The notes: generated by a model from the letters alone, not told the origin. A DNA stretch of 64,000 nucleotides from Arthrobacter sp. ZGTC412 (GCF_002929215.1 NZ_PJII01000001.1:372001-436000), one strand, 5' to 3'; counted from the first letter of the stretch, positions 1 through 9,309 are shown. Numbers and translations are program-made.

Positions 1-359
1 AGCTCCTCGTGCAGCAGCGTGTGCCGGCGGATCTTCTGGTCGAATTCGTCCAGCTCGGTAGGCGAGGGCAGGTTGCCGTAGATCAGCAGGTAGGACACCT
101 CAAGGAAGCTGGAGTGCTGTGCCAGCTGTTCGATGGGGTATCCGCGGTAGCGCAGGATGCCAGCATCGCCATCGATGTAGGTGATAGCCGAAGTTGTGGC
201 TGCTGTGTTCATGAAGCCGGGGTCAAAGGTGACTGCGCCCGTCTGCTTCAGCAGTTTGGAAACGTCGTAGCCTTCGTTTCCTTCAACAACCTGGATGCGC
301 GGCAGCTCGAGCTCGCCTCCTGCATGGTGCAGGGTCGCGGCATTGTTGGTCTCAGTCAT
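1..359 (-). CDS. gltA: Citrate synthase, type II (N-terminal 119 residues, cut by window edge)
   Basis: Condenses acetyl-CoA with oxaloacetate, the entry step of the TCA cycle, in the cytoplasm. The reading frame from the ATG complementary to 357-359 gives a typical type II citrate synthase N-terminus: a short variable leader, the FDPGFMNTA segment, then YIDGDAGILRYRGYPIEQLA, which is a family hallmark. A Shine-Dalgarno AAGGGGA lies just upstream. The catalytic His and Asp residues lie beyond the window edge, so they cannot be checked. The gene runs in the same direction as dapC and is separated from it by 227 bp, so it probably has its own promoter. Confidence 0.93.
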   Translation of the reverse strand, partial: MTETNNAATLHHAGGELELPRIQVVEGNEGYDVSKLLKQTGAVTFDPGFMNTAATTSAITYIDGDAGILRYRGYPIEQLAQHSSFLEVSYLLIYGNLPSPTELDEFDQKIRRHTLLHEE

Positions 360-586
360 GGAGTCCCCTTCATGAGGCGCCTGGGCCTCTGTCGAAAGCT
401 TGATCCAACATCAGGTGAGCCGCGCACGAAGCCTGAGAACACAGGTTCCAACACCCGGGCTGCCTTCTTGTAGAAAGCCACCATTGATAGTCACTTAAAA
501 ACTACCGCTCCTTGGCGGGTGCCACTAATCCGCGACGGTTGAAAAAGCCCTAAAACGAGGCGGATGTGGCGCGAGTCACAGCATTG

Positions 587-1735
587 TTACGATGCGGCAC
601 CCAGGCGGGCTACAGCTGCGTCGATCCGCTCGTCGGTACCGGTGAGGGCCACCCGGACATAGCCGTTGCCTGCCTCGCCGTAGAAAACGCCCGGGCCCAC
701 CACAATGCCACGCTCCGCCAGCCGCGCCACGGTGTCCCAGGTGCTCTCCCCCGCCGTGGACCAGAGGTACAGCCCGGCGTCGGATTCCTTGATCTCCAGG
801 CCAAAGTCCAGCAGCGCCGGGACCAGCCGTTCGCGGCGTCCGCGGTACAGGTCCTTCTGGGCCTCCACGTGCGCGTCGTCGCCCAATGCCACCCGCATGG
901 CCTCCTGCACGGGATAGGGCACGATCATGCCCGCGTGCTTGCGGCTGTTGACGAGGTTGGGCATCAGGTCCGGGTCCCCGGCCACAAACGCTGCCCGGTA
1001 TCCTGCCACGTTGGACTGCTTGCTCAGCGAGTACACAGCGAGCAGGCCCTGATGGGATCCACCGGCCACCCGGGGATCCAGGATGCTGGGGACAGCCTGG
1101 CCGCCGCGCTGCACGTCCCAGTCGCCCCAGCCAAGTTCCGCGTAGCATTCGTCTGACGCCACCACGGCACCCAGTTCCCGCGCCTGCACCACGAGGGCCT
1201 TCAGGGATTCGACTCCCCTGACGCTGCCCGTCGGGTTCCCGGGGGAATTGACCCAGATCAGCCGGACACGTGAGCGCGTGGCGTCGTCCAGCTCGTCAAG
1301 GTTGTCAGTTGCAACGGAGGTGACGCCGGCGAGGGTGGCGCCGATATCGTACGTGGGGTAGGCAACTTTGGGGCGGACGACGACGTCGCCTGGCTTCAGC
1401 CCCAGCAGCAGCGGCAGCCACGCCACCAGCTCTTTGGAGCCCACCGTGGGCATGATGTTCCGCGGGTCGAGTCCAGCCACTCCCCGGCGGCGTTCAAACC
1501 ATCCGGCGATGGCTTCCCGGAGCGCGGGTGTGCCATGGACTGTGGGGTATCCGGGCGCATCCGCGGCGGCCTTCAAGGCTTCCTGGATCAGCAGGGGCGT
1601 GGGGTCCACCGGGGTGCCGATGGACAGGTTGACCGCTCCCCCGGGGTGCTCCGAGGCCTTGGCGAGATACGGCGCCATGGCCTCCCACGGGTAGTCGGGC
1701 AGGTCGAGGCCGAACGTATTCACTGCTGCGGTCAC
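587..1735 (-). CDS. dapC: Succinyldiaminopimelate transaminase DapC
   Basis: A fold-type I PLP aminotransferase of 382 residues. In actinobacteria this enzyme converts N-succinyl-2-amino-6-ketopimelate with glutamate to N-succinyl-LL-diaminopimelate, for lysine and peptidoglycan synthesis. The sequence shows the substrate-binding NSPGNPTG motif, the VVASDECYAELGW segment, and SLSKQSNVAGYR, which holds the PLP Schiff-base lysine. I start it at the GTG complementary to 1733-1735 (VTAAVNTFGLDLPDYPWEAM). The frame stays open further upstream, but that part lies across fdxA and is not family-like. It follows fdxA by 13 bp in an fdxA-dapC operon, an arrangement common in actinobacteria. Confidence 0.92.
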   Translation of the reverse strand: MTAAVNTFGLDLPDYPWEAMAPYLAKASEHPGGAVNLSIGTPVDPTPLLIQEALKAAADAPGYPTVHGTPALREAIAGWFERRRGVAGLDPRNIMPTVGSKELVAWLPLLLGLKPGDVVVRPKVAYPTYDIGATLAGVTSVATDNLDELDDATRSRVRLIWVNSPGNPTGSVRGVESLKALVVQARELGAVVASDECYAELGWGDWDVQRGGQAVPSILDPRVAGGSHQGLLAVYSLSKQSNVAGYRAAFVAGDPDLMPNLVNSRKHAGMIVPYPVQEAMRVALGDDAHVEAQKDLYRGRRERLVPALLDFGLEIKESDAGLYLWSTAGESTWDTVARLAERGIVVGPGVFYGEAGNGYVRVALTGTDERIDAAVARLGAAS

Positions 1736-1749
1736 GGTTCCAGCCTGCG

Positions 1750-2076
1750 TTAGTGGTCTTGGTTCTGCGGCGGCAGTGCGGCAATCATCGGGTGGTCCTT
1801 GCCGGTGTTGCCGACCTTCGCCGCTCCGCCGGGTGACCCGAGGTCGTCGAAGAACTCCACGTTGGCCTTGTAGTAGTCGGCCCATTCGTCCGGGGTGTCA
1901 TCTTCGTAGTAGATGGCCTCAACGGGGCAGACGGGCTCGCAGGCCCCGCAGTCCACACACTCGTCCGGATGGATGTACAGCGAACGCTCACCCTCGTAGA
2001 TGCAGTCGACGGGGCACTCCTCAATACATGCCTTGTCCTTGACATCTACACACGGCTGCGCGATTACGTACGTCAC
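1750..2076 (-). CDS. fdxA: Ferredoxin, 7Fe-8S type (FdxA)
   Basis: A small soluble electron carrier of 108 residues. The first cluster region has the irregular pattern PCVDVKDKACIEECPVDCIYEG, here split as PC-VDVKDKAC and CIEECPVDC. The second has the regular CVDCGACEPVCPVEAI pattern. Together they are typical of seven-iron FdxA proteins with one 3Fe-4S and one 4Fe-4S cluster. The acidic C-terminus (YYEDDTPDEWADYYKAN) is also typical. The GTG complementary to 2074-2076 gives VTYVIAQPCVD and has AAGGGA upstream. The frame stays open upstream of that start, but the extension is not ferredoxin-like. It is probably cotranscribed with dapC. Confidence 0.93.
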   Translation of the reverse strand: MTYVIAQPCVDVKDKACIEECPVDCIYEGERSLYIHPDECVDCGACEPVCPVEAIYYEDDTPDEWADYYKANVEFFDDLGSPGGAAKVGNTGKDHPMIAALPPQNQDH

Positions 2077-2213
2077 GTCCCTTGCCTCTCCACGTTGGTT
2101 CCGGCATCCCGCCGGCACTTGCATCCGGTAACTTGGCCGGACCCTGACATCTGAGCCTATTATCTCCCGGCCCTTTCCCGCGAACCTAGCCGGGACCCTT
2201 GTGTGAAGCCACT

Positions 2214-2225
2214 TAGTATGAAGTA
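2214..2225 (+). promoter_or_regulatory. Putative leaderless promoter -10 box before the SH3-like gene
   Basis: TAGTAT at 2214-2219 is followed by exactly six bases and then the GTG start at 2226. No Shine-Dalgarno is present. A -10 box this close implies that transcription starts at the start codon. Confidence 0.45.
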
Positions 2226-2471
2226 GTGAGCCTGCCTGCCCCGACACCTGCCGGATTCCTTGCCGCTGCCGCGCCCGGCACCCGAGTAGTGGTGCGATAC
2301 CGCATCGACGGCGGCCTCACCGACGCCCTGGGCGATCTGGTGGCCTGCGACGCCGGTTCCGTCACTGTCCGCACGCGCCGGGCCGCCGTCGTCATACCCC
2401 TGGACCTGGTTATCGCGGCCAAGGAAGTCCCCCCGGCCCCGGAGCGGCGCCGCCCTCCCAGCCGGGCTTGA
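2226..2471 (+). CDS. Small protein resembling the Rv0428c-type SH3 domain
   Basis: An 81-residue basic protein. The core GTRVVVRYRIDGGLTDALGD, followed by a VTVRTRRAAVVIPL strand pair and a VIAAKEVPPAP end, resembles the SH3-like domain found at the N-terminus of mycobacterial Rv0428c-type GNAT acetyltransferases. Here it stands alone: no acetyltransferase domain follows, because the gene stops in front of a terminator shared with typA. Family assignment is from memory of the domain pattern and the function is unknown. The start is supported by a -10 box placed for leaderless transcription. Confidence 0.6.
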   Translation: MSLPAPTPAGFLAAAAPGTRVVVRYRIDGGLTDALGDLVACDAGSVTVRTRRAAVVIPLDLVIAAKEVPPAPERRRPPSRA

Positions 2472-2502
2472 GCAGGGCGCCAGCAGTTTAGGCAAAGAAA
2501 AA

Positions 2503-2541
2503 GCCGGAACGACGGCGGAAAATTCCGCCTGCCGTCCCGGC
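2503..2541. terminator. Bidirectional terminator between the SH3-like gene and typA
   Basis: Inverted repeat GCCGGAACGACGGCGGAA / TTCCGCCTGCCGTCCCGGC with a short AT loop, between two converging genes. The left flank is A-rich (AAAGAAAAA), which gives a U-tract to transcripts coming from typA. Confidence 0.8.
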
Positions 2542-2570
2542 AAGTTCCATCGGCCCGGAGGCTGGTGTTG

Positions 2571-4499
2571 CTAGACCTTTGCGCGTGCGCGGTTGGCCTT
2601 GGAACGCTCGTTGGTGTCCAGGATGACCTTGCGGATGCGGATAGCCTCCGGGGTTACCTCGACGCACTCGTCCTCGCGGGCGAATTCGAGGGACTCTTCG
2701 AGGGTGAGGTCGCGCGGGGGCGTCAGGTTCTCGAAGGTGTCGGAGGAGGCTGCACGCATGTTGGTGAGCTTCTTTTCCTTGGTGATGTTGACGTCCATGT
2801 CATCGGCGCGGGAGTTCTCGCCGACAATCATGCCCTCATAGACCTCGGAGGTGGGCTTCACGAAGAAGGAACCGCGCTCCTGCAGGTTGATCATGGCGAA
2901 CGGCGTCACAACACCTGCGCGGTCGGCGATCATCGAACCGTTGGTGCGGTACTCGATGGGGCCGGCCCAAGGCTCGTAGCCCTCGGAGATGGATGCTGCG
3001 ATGCCGGCGCCGCGGGTGTCCGTGAGGAACTTGGTGCGGAAGCCGATCAAGCCACGGGCGGGAACGATGAACTCCATCCGGCACCAGCCGGTGCCGTGGT
3101 TGGCCATGTTGGTCATGCGGCCCTTGCGGGCTGCCATGAGCTGGGTGACGGCGCCGAGGTACTCTTCCGGCACGTCGATGGTCATGTGCTCCATGGGCTC
3201 GTGGATCTTGCCGTCGATGGTCTTGGTGACAACCTGCGGCTTGCCCACGGTCAGCTCGAAGCCTTCGCGGCGCATCTGCTCCACGAGGATGGCCAGGGCC
3301 AGCTCGCCACGGCCCTGGACTTCCCAGGCGTCGGGACGCTCGGTGGGGAGAACCTTGATGGAGACGTTACCGATCAGTTCCTTGTCCAGGCGGTCCTTCA
3401 CCTGGCGGGCGGTGACCTTGGCGCCCTTGACCTTGCCGGCCAGCGGGGAGGTGTTGATACCGATGGTCATGGAGATCGCGGGATCATCCACGGTGATCAG
3501 CGGCAGCGGCTGCGGGTTCTCGGCGTCGGTCAGGGTTTCACCGATGGTGATTTCTTCAATACCGGCGACGGCGACGATCTCACCGGGGCCGGCGGATTCG
3601 GCCGGGACGCGGTCCAGGGCCTTCGTGGCCAGCAGTTCAGTGATCTTGACGTTCTTCAGTTCACCGTTGGCGCGTGCCCAGGCAACGGTCTGGCCCTTGC
3701 GCAGGGTGCCGTTGTAGATGCGCAGCAGTGCCAGGCGGCCCAGGAACGGGGAGGCGTCCAGGTTGGTGACGTGCGCCTGCAGGACACCTTCCGGGTTGTA
3801 GGTGGGAGCCGGGATGTGCTCAATGATGGTCTTGAACAGCGGCTCGAGGTCCTCGTTCTCCGGGGCGGTGCCGTCGGTGGGCTGTTCCAGGGAGGCGCGG
3901 CCAACCTTGGCGGCAGCGTAGACAACGGGAACTTCGAGGATCTTGTCCAGGTCAAGGTCCGGAACTTCGTCGGCCAGGTCAGAGGCCAGGCCCAGGAGGA
4001 GGTCCATGGACTCGTGGACGACTTCCTCGATGCGGGCATCGGGACGGTCGGTCTTGTTGACGAGCAGGATGACGGGAAGGTGCGCGGCCAGGGCCTTGCG
4101 GAGCACGAAGCGGGTCTGCGGCAGCGGGCCTTCGGAAGCGTCAACGAGGAGGACGACGCCGTCGACCATGGACAGGCCGCGCTCCACCTCGCCACCGAAG
4201 TCGGCGTGGCCGGGGGTATCGATGACATTGATGGTGATGGTCTCGCCCTTGGAGGACGGACCGTTGTAGGCCACAGTGGTGTTCTTGGCCAGGATGGTGA
4301 TGCCCTTTTCGCGCTCGAGGTCACCGGAGTCCATCACGCGGTCTTCGAGGTGGTTGTGCTCGGCAAATGAGTTGGTCTGCTTGAGCATGGCGTCGACCAG
4401 GGTGGTCTTGCCGTGGTCAACGTGGGCCACAATCGCGACGTTGCGGAGGTCACTGCGTGATGCAGTGGCTACCGCGGTGTTGGTGGTGGTTTCAGACAT
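2571..4499 (-). CDS. typA: Translational GTPase TypA/BipA
   Basis: A ribosome-associated GTPase of 642 residues, related to EF-G and LepA, linked to ribosome assembly and stress adaptation. Visible motifs are G1 AHVDHGKTT (about residues 25-33), G3 [17 protein letters not shown]4 NKTDRPDAR (about 150), then the EF-G-like domains and the BipA-specific C-terminal region with [12 protein letters not shown] and [15 protein letters not shown]. The length matches actinobacterial TypA, slightly longer than the E. coli protein. The ATG start is complementary to 4497-4499. The gene is transcribed away from the SGNH lipoprotein gene. A TAGAAT -10 candidate lies at 4601-4606. Confidence 0.96.
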   Translation of the reverse strand: MSETTTNTAVATASRSDLRNVAIVAHVDHGKTTLVDAMLKQTNSFAEHNHLEDRVMDSGDLEREKGITILAKNTTVAYNGPSSKGETITINVIDTPGHADFGGEVERGLSMVDGVVLLVDASEGPLPQTRFVLRKALAAHLPVILLVNKTDRPDARIEEVVHESMDLLLGLASDLADEVPDLDLDKILEVPVVYAAAKVGRASLEQPTDGTAPENEDLEPLFKTIIEHIPAPTYNPEGVLQAHVTNLDASPFLGRLALLRIYNGTLRKGQTVAWARANGELKNVKITELLATKALDRVPAESAGPGEIVAVAGIEEITIGETLTDAENPQPLPLITVDDPAISMTIGINTSPLAGKVKGAKVTARQVKDRLDKELIGNVSIKVLPTERPDAWEVQGRGELALAILVEQMRREGFELTVGKPQVVTKTIDGKIHEPMEHMTIDVPEEYLGAVTQLMAARKGRMTNMANHGTGWCRMEFIVPARGLIGFRTKFLTDTRGAGIAASISEGYEPWAGPIEYRTNGSMIADRAGVVTPFAMINLQERGSFFVKPTSEVYEGMIVGENSRADDMDVNITKEKKLTNMRAASSDTFENLTPPRDLTLEESLEFAREDECVEVTPEAIRIRKVILDTNERSKANRARAKV

Positions 4500-4600
4500 G
4501 CGTAATGGCTCGATTCAGTGGTGAAAGTCAGCTGTTGTATCGCGACATTTCCAACTGGAACGCACGACGATCAGGCCCTTAGCACAGGGCGCCTTCCTCA

Positions 4601-4606
4601 ATTCTA
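4601..4606 (-). promoter_or_regulatory. Candidate -10 box for typA
   Basis: Minus-strand TAGAAT about 100 bases upstream of the typA start, inside the 270-bp divergent region shared with the SGNH gene. No convincing -35 element is visible. The rest of 4500-4769 shows no other gene. Confidence 0.3.
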
Positions 4607-4769
4607 GCCGCAGAGCCGTTTATTGGCCTAAATTTTTCGAGGCCGCCCGGGTCCGGCGGGCGCTCAACGGCCACGTCACGGACGAAATTAGTGAGAAAAA
4701 TCACTGGCCATTCCTACTGCCGTGCCACATGATTGCTCTGACACTCAACGCACGCCCGAAAGACACCAG

Positions 4770-5639
4770 ATGCAAAAAGCCTTGGCCCGGACCCGCTTTG
4801 CCGCATCCGGAGCCGCCGCCGTTATCGCGGTGTTAAGTGTTATTGCCTTGTCGGGTTGCGGGGTGCCGGCCCGGCCCTCCGCCGTCCCACCGTTGCAGGC
4901 TGCAGCCGCGGGACAACGGGGAACTGTGGCCCTGGATACCGGCGGTACGGCTGCCCGTGTCCTGAACCCGGCGAACGGGCGGCTTGAGGCAGTTGTCCCC
5001 GATATCAGCAGTGTGGTTCTTTTGATCGGGGATTCGCAGTCGGAACCGCTGGACGGCTGGCCCCGGCAGGGTCTCGCCGCTGCAGGGTACAAAGTGTACT
5101 TCGGCGGGCGCGGCGGCACTGGATTCGTGGCCGCCAACGGCAAGACAGGGAACTACATTGACGCCCTGTTGCGTGGTGACTGGCTGCTCCCCGCGGGCAC
5201 GCCCGCCCTAATTGTCCTCCAGGGCGGCGGCAACGATGCTGCCGGCGGAGCATCCGACAGCCAGATCGCCAACAACGCCGGGCGTCTGATCGCGGAGCTG
5301 CAGGCCCGCTACCCGGGAACCAGGCTCGCGATGATTGGCACTTTGGCCCGGGGCAGGGACAACGGGGGCGGCCGGCGCACCGAAGTCGATGCCCTGCTGG
5401 GATCGGTGGCCGCGCAGCATAGCCTGCCCTTCGTCTCTGTGGGCGACTGGCTCACGAGGCATGGCCTGGTTAGAGACCTCGCCGACGCAGTACACATGAA
5501 TTCCAGTGGCCGGGAGGCACTCGGTGCCCTCCTGGCACGCAGCCTGCGCGAGCTGGGCCTGGAGCGGAAACCGTCAAGTGTTCAGGGTGAAAGCAGTTGG
5601 AGCCGGAGCCAGCAGGCTCCGGCTCCAACCGGTGAATAA
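4770..5639 (+). CDS. Secreted SGNH/GDSL-type hydrolase lipoprotein
   Basis: With the ATG at 4770 the protein has 289 residues and a classic lipoprotein signal: basic MQKALARTR, a hydrophobic stretch, and lipobox LSGC (Cys about residue 30). The mature part is an SGNH hydrolase. Block I is GDSQSEPL with the nucleophile Ser, block III-like Asn is in GGGNDA, and the final Asp/His pair is in DAVHMNSSGREAL. It is probably an esterase or acyl hydrolase anchored outside the membrane; the substrate is unknown. An in-frame GTG at 4722 would add 16 residues before the signal and is less likely. The last codons form one arm of a perfect hairpin that serves the converging ABC operon. Confidence 0.8.
   Translation: MQKALARTRFAASGAAAVIAVLSVIALSGCGVPARPSAVPPLQAAAAGQRGTVALDTGGTAARVLNPANGRLEAVVPDISSVVLLIGDSQSEPLDGWPRQGLAAAGYKVYFGGRGGTGFVAANGKTGNYIDALLRGDWLLPAGTPALIVLQGGGNDAAGGASDSQIANNAGRLIAELQARYPGTRLAMIGTLARGRDNGGGRRTEVDALLGSVAAQHSLPFVSVGDWLTRHGLVRDLADAVHMNSSGREALGALLARSLRELGLERKPSSVQGESSWSRSQQAPAPTGE
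5596..5629 (-). terminator. Terminator hairpin of the peptide ABC operon, embedded in the SGNH gene tail
   Basis: A perfect 15-bp stem (GTTGGAGCCGGAGCC with its complement) and a four-base AGCA loop. It lies inside the coding end of the converging SGNH gene and just after the ATPase stop codon on the minus strand. Confidence 0.65.
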
Positions 5640-5648
5640 GAAGGGCCG

Positions 5649-7355
5649 CTAAGCCACTTCGGGCGGAAGCATCAGCTTCGCGCCGGGGATGGCGTTGAGC
5701 AGTGCCTTCGTGTACTCCTGCTGCGGCGCTTCGAAGACGTCGTCCGTGGATCCGGTCTCCACCAGGCGCCCCTTCTCCATGACACAGACGTGGTCGGCGA
5801 TCTGCCGCACCACCGCAAGGTCGTGGGTGATGAAAAGGTAGGTCAACCCCAGGTTGGACTGAAGGTCAGCCAGCAGGTTCAGCACTTGGGCCTGGACCAG
5901 GACGTCCAGTGCGGACACTGCTTCGTCACAGATGATGACTTCAGGATCCAGGGCCAGAGCACGGGCGATCGCGACACGCTGCCGCTGCCCGCCCGAGAGC
6001 TCGTTGGGGTACCGCCGCATGGTGGACTGGGGCAGCGCCACTTGGTCCAGCAGTTCACGGACCTTCTTTTCCCGGCTGGCCTTGTTCCCGATCTTGTGGA
6101 CCCGCAACGGTTCCTCAATGGTCCGGAAGATGTTGTACATCGGGTCCAGGGAGCCGTAGGGATCCTGGAAGATGGGCTGCACCCGGCGCCGGAACTTGAA
6201 GAGTTCCGAGGGCTTCAAGACGGAAGTGTCGACGCCGTCGAAAAGGATCCTGCCGTCTGTGGGCTTCTCAAGCTGGAGCACCATCTTGGCTACCGTGGAC
6301 TTGCCGGAGCCCGACTCCCCCACGATCGCCGTCGTGGTTCCCCGAAGGACATCGAAGCTCACGCCGTCGACCGCCGCAAAGTCCGACGATCTCCCCAGGC
6401 CCTGCCGAAGCTTGTACACCTTCCGCAGATCCTGGATCTGCAGCACGTTGTCGGCAGCAAGGGCCTCCGCAGCCGGAGCCAGAAGATCCGCTGCCTCCAC
6501 GCCCTGTTCCTTGGCAACCTGGATCCTTCGGCTGGCCAGGGAGGGTGCAGACTCGACGAGCCGCTTGGTGTAGGGGTGCTGCGGGTTCTGCAGCAGCTCC
6601 AGGGATGGCCCGGACTCCACCACTTGCCCGCGGTACATCACCACTACTTTGTCTGCGCGCTCGGCAGCGAGGCCAAGATCGTGTGTGATCAGCAGGACAG
6701 CCGTTCCCAGTTCGGAGGTCATGCCCTCGAGGTGGTCCAGGATCTGCCGCTGCACCGTGACGTCCAGCGCCGACGTAGGTTCGTCGGCGATTAGCAGCCT
6801 CGGCTGGCAGGACAGGCCGATGGCGATCAGGGCCCGCTGCCGCATTCCGCCGGAGAACTCGTGCGGGTACTGCTTGGCGCGCCGGTGGGAGTCCGGCAAC
6901 CCGGCCTGGGACAGGACCTTGGCGACGTCCTCGGGGCCACTCGGACGGCCGTTGGCCTGCAGCGTTTCCTTGACTTGGTAACCGATTTTCCATACCGGGT
7001 TGAGGTTGGACATGGGGTCCTGGGGCACCATGCCGATGGTGTTGCCGCGCAGTTCGATCATCCGCTTTTCGGGTGCGTGCGAGATGTCTTCGCCGTCCAA
7101 CAGGATCTGCCCGCCGGAGACCCTGCCGTTGCCGGGCAGGAGGCCGATGGCAGCCAGAGCGGTGGTTGACTTTCCGGACCCCGACTCGCCCACGATTGCA
7201 ACGGTCTCACCTGGCATGATGGTCAGGTGCGCGTTCCGGACAGCATTAACTTCCCCGTTGCTGGTGTCGAACGTGATGGCAAGGTCCCGGATTTCCAGCA
7301 GGGGACGGTCCGCCGGTGTTCCGGCTTCAGTAATAGTGACATCGGACGTAGTCAC
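5649..7355 (-). CDS. Peptide ABC transporter, fused double ATP-binding protein (DppD-DppF type)
   Basis: A cytoplasmic energizing subunit of 568 residues with two complete nucleotide-binding domains in one chain. NBD1 has Walker A GESGSGKST (about residue 56), signature FSGGMRQRA and Walker B LLIADEPTSALD. NBD2 has a second GESGSGKST (about 350), signature LSGGQRQRV and Walker B VIICDEAVSALD. Each is followed by the oligopeptide-family zone. I use the GTG complementary to 7353-7355 because AAGGAGG lies five bases before it. An ATG at 7370 overlaps the permease stop and would place that Shine-Dalgarno inside the gene. It is the last gene of the operon. Confidence 0.93.
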   Translation of the reverse strand: MTTSDVTITEAGTPADRPLLEIRDLAITFDTSNGEVNAVRNAHLTIMPGETVAIVGESGSGKSTTALAAIGLLPGNGRVSGGQILLDGEDISHAPEKRMIELRGNTIGMVPQDPMSNLNPVWKIGYQVKETLQANGRPSGPEDVAKVLSQAGLPDSHRRAKQYPHEFSGGMRQRALIAIGLSCQPRLLIADEPTSALDVTVQRQILDHLEGMTSELGTAVLLITHDLGLAAERADKVVVMYRGQVVESGPSLELLQNPQHPYTKRLVESAPSLASRRIQVAKEQGVEAADLLAPAAEALAADNVLQIQDLRKVYKLRQGLGRSSDFAAVDGVSFDVLRGTTTAIVGESGSGKSTVAKMVLQLEKPTDGRILFDGVDTSVLKPSELFKFRRRVQPIFQDPYGSLDPMYNIFRTIEEPLRVHKIGNKASREKKVRELLDQVALPQSTMRRYPNELSGGQRQRVAIARALALDPEVIICDEAVSALDVLVQAQVLNLLADLQSNLGLTYLFITHDLAVVRQIADHVCVMEKGRLVETGSTDDVFEAPQQEYTKALLNAIPGAKLMLPPEVA

Positions 7356-7366
7356 GTGTGCCTCCT

Positions 7367-8317
7367 TCATCGCTGACGGCTCTTCGGGTCAAGAGCGTCG
7401 CGCAAGGCATCGCCCAGCATGATGAAGCTCAGGACTGTGATGGACAGGGCGGCAGCCGGGTAGAGCAGCACGGCCGGGTTGGTGCGGAGTGATGACTGCG
7501 CCGCAGAAATGTCATTGCCCCAGGACATGATGCTGCCCGGGAGCCCGATGCCGAGGAACGACAACGTGGCCTCCAGCACGATGAACACACCGAGCTCCAT
7601 CGTGGCCAGCACGATGATGGGCGCGAGGGCGTTGGGCAGCACGTGCCGGATCAGGCTCTGGATCCTGGACACACCCAGCGAACGGGCGGCCGTGATGAAG
7701 TCGGCATTCCGGACTTCGATGACCGCACCGCGGGTTAACCTTGCCATCGTGGGCCACGCCAGCAGCACGATGATCATGATGACTGTCCACACACTCTTGT
7801 TTTCCCGGAAGAACGGCAACTGGGTAACCACCAGGGCACCGAGCACCAGCGGGAGTGCGAAGAAGATATCGCCGAGGCGGGCAATGACTGCGTCAACCCA
7901 GCCGCCGTAGAAACCGGCCAGCGCACCGAGGGTCACACCGATGAGGAGAACGCCGATGACGGCGAAGACACCCACCATGACGGAAGCCTGCGTGCCGTAG
8001 ATGACGCGCGCGTACACGTCGCAGCCCTGGAAGGTAAAACCGAACGGATGGCCGGCCGACGGTGCGCCGTCCGAGTTGGCCAACTGGCAGTTGTCGTTGG
8101 GCGCTGTCTGGGTGAACAGGCCCGGGAAGAACGCCACAATGAGGATGATCAGGATCATCACTGCCGCGACGATGAACAGCGGACGACGGCGGAGCTTCCG
8201 CCAGGCGTCAGCCCACAGGCTCAGCGGGGCCTGGTCAGTCTTTACCGCGTCCGTTGCCAGCAAAGGGGTCTCCTCGAAGGGGGCAACGAAATGCGTAGTG
8301 TCTTGGTTACTTTTCAT
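7367..8317 (-). CDS. dppC: Peptide ABC transporter permease, DppC type
   Basis: An inner-membrane permease of 316 residues. An N-terminal cytoplasmic segment leads to one membrane helix (PLFIVAAVMILIILIVAFFPG), a periplasmic loop with two cysteines, and the BPD_transp_1 domain with the EAA-type motif AARSLGVSRIQSLIRHVLPNALAP that docks to the ATPase. The C-terminal ALDPK ending is typical of DppC/OppC. The ATG complementary to 8315-8317 overlaps the dppB end by 11 bp, showing translational coupling. An upstream extension of the frame is dppB sequence read in another frame. Confidence 0.92.
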   Translation of the reverse strand: MKSNQDTTHFVAPFEETPLLATDAVKTDQAPLSLWADAWRKLRRRPLFIVAAVMILIILIVAFFPGLFTQTAPNDNCQLANSDGAPSAGHPFGFTFQGCDVYARVIYGTQASVMVGVFAVIGVLLIGVTLGALAGFYGGWVDAVIARLGDIFFALPLVLGALVVTQLPFFRENKSVWTVIMIIVLLAWPTMARLTRGAVIEVRNADFITAARSLGVSRIQSLIRHVLPNALAPIIVLATMELGVFIVLEATLSFLGIGLPGSIMSWGNDISAAQSSLRTNPAVLLYPAAALSITVLSFIMLGDALRDALDPKSRQR

Positions 8318-9236
8318 AGCGAATCCTCGGATCAAGCCAGGCGTACAGCAAATCAACCAGCAGGTTGGCGATAACGAAGACCAGCACCAGCACACTCACA
8401 ATGGCGACGACGGTGGGTCCTTCGCTGCGGAGAATCGCCTGGTAGAGCTTCTGCCCCACGCCGGGAACGTTGAAGATGCCTTCGGTAACAATGGCTCCGC
8501 CCATCAACCCGCCAAGACTTGCGCCCAGGTAGGTGACCACGGGGATCATCGAGTTCCGGAGGATGTGCGCCATGACCACGCGCGGCCGGGACAGTCCCTT
8601 CGCAGTCGCGGTACGGACGTAGTCAGCCGTTGAATTTTCGATCACCGACGCCCGGGTGAGGCGAAGCACGTAGGCGAAGGACACCAGGGCAAGCGCGAAG
8701 GCCGGAAGCAGCAGGGTGTCCCAGCCGACGTCCGTGCCGACCGTGGGTTTGGCCCAGCCGAGGTAGACGCCGAAAACCAACTGCAGGACGAAGCCGAGCA
8801 CAAAGATGGGAATGGCGATGACGACGAGCGAGGCGAGCAGCACTGAGGAGTCGAAGATCTTGCCCTTGCGCAGGCCCGCGATGAGGCCGAAGCCGATGCC
8901 GAACACTGCCTGGATAACCAGCGCTTCGATGGCGAGCATCACGGTGACGGGAAAAACACGGCCCAGGGTTGCCGCGATGGGCTGGCCTGTGAAGTCGACG
9001 CCCAGGTTGAACGTAAAGAGGTTTTTGAGGAACAGGCCATACTGGACCCAGAACGGCTGGTCAAGGTTGTACTGCTGGCGAAGGGCTGCGATGACAGCTT
9101 CGCTCGGCGGGCGCTCACCGAAGAGTGCCCTGACGGGATCGCCGGGAAGGGCAAACACCATGAAGTAGACCAGCAGGGTGGTGCCCAGGAATACGGGGAT
9201 GACTTGGAGCAACCGCCGGAGAATGAACCGGATCAC
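8307..9236 (-). CDS. dppB: Peptide ABC transporter permease, DppB type
   Basis: A membrane permease of 309 residues that pairs with the DppC-type subunit. It opens with the family N-terminus MIRFILRRLLQVIPVFLG and continues with FALPGDPVRALFGE. It has six predicted helices and the coupling motif TATAKGLSRPRVVMAHILRN. It ends in the conserved LVDLLYAWLDPRIRYE. The GTG start complementary to 9234-9236 has GGAGG seven bases upstream. A hairpin lies between this gene and the binding-protein gene before it. Confidence 0.93.
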   Translation of the reverse strand: MIRFILRRLLQVIPVFLGTTLLVYFMVFALPGDPVRALFGERPPSEAVIAALRQQYNLDQPFWVQYGLFLKNLFTFNLGVDFTGQPIAATLGRVFPVTVMLAIEALVIQAVFGIGFGLIAGLRKGKIFDSSVLLASLVVIAIPIFVLGFVLQLVFGVYLGWAKPTVGTDVGWDTLLLPAFALALVSFAYVLRLTRASVIENSTADYVRTATAKGLSRPRVVMAHILRNSMIPVVTYLGASLGGLMGGAIVTEGIFNVPGVGQKLYQAILRSEGPTVVAIVSVLVLVFVIANLLVDLLYAWLDPRIRYEK

Positions 9237-9309
9237 AGCACACCCTCCGAGGATTTTGGAGATGTTGGGAAATTCATGTGGGACAGCTTCCTGCCGGTAT
9301 CAAGGCTAT

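Noticed and set aside
2565-4370. A 601-codon open frame on the plus strand opposite typA
   Set aside because: It is an antisense shadow of a well-conserved gene in GC-rich DNA. It has no ribosome site and a low-complexity Gly/Asp/Val/Leu composition with no domain.
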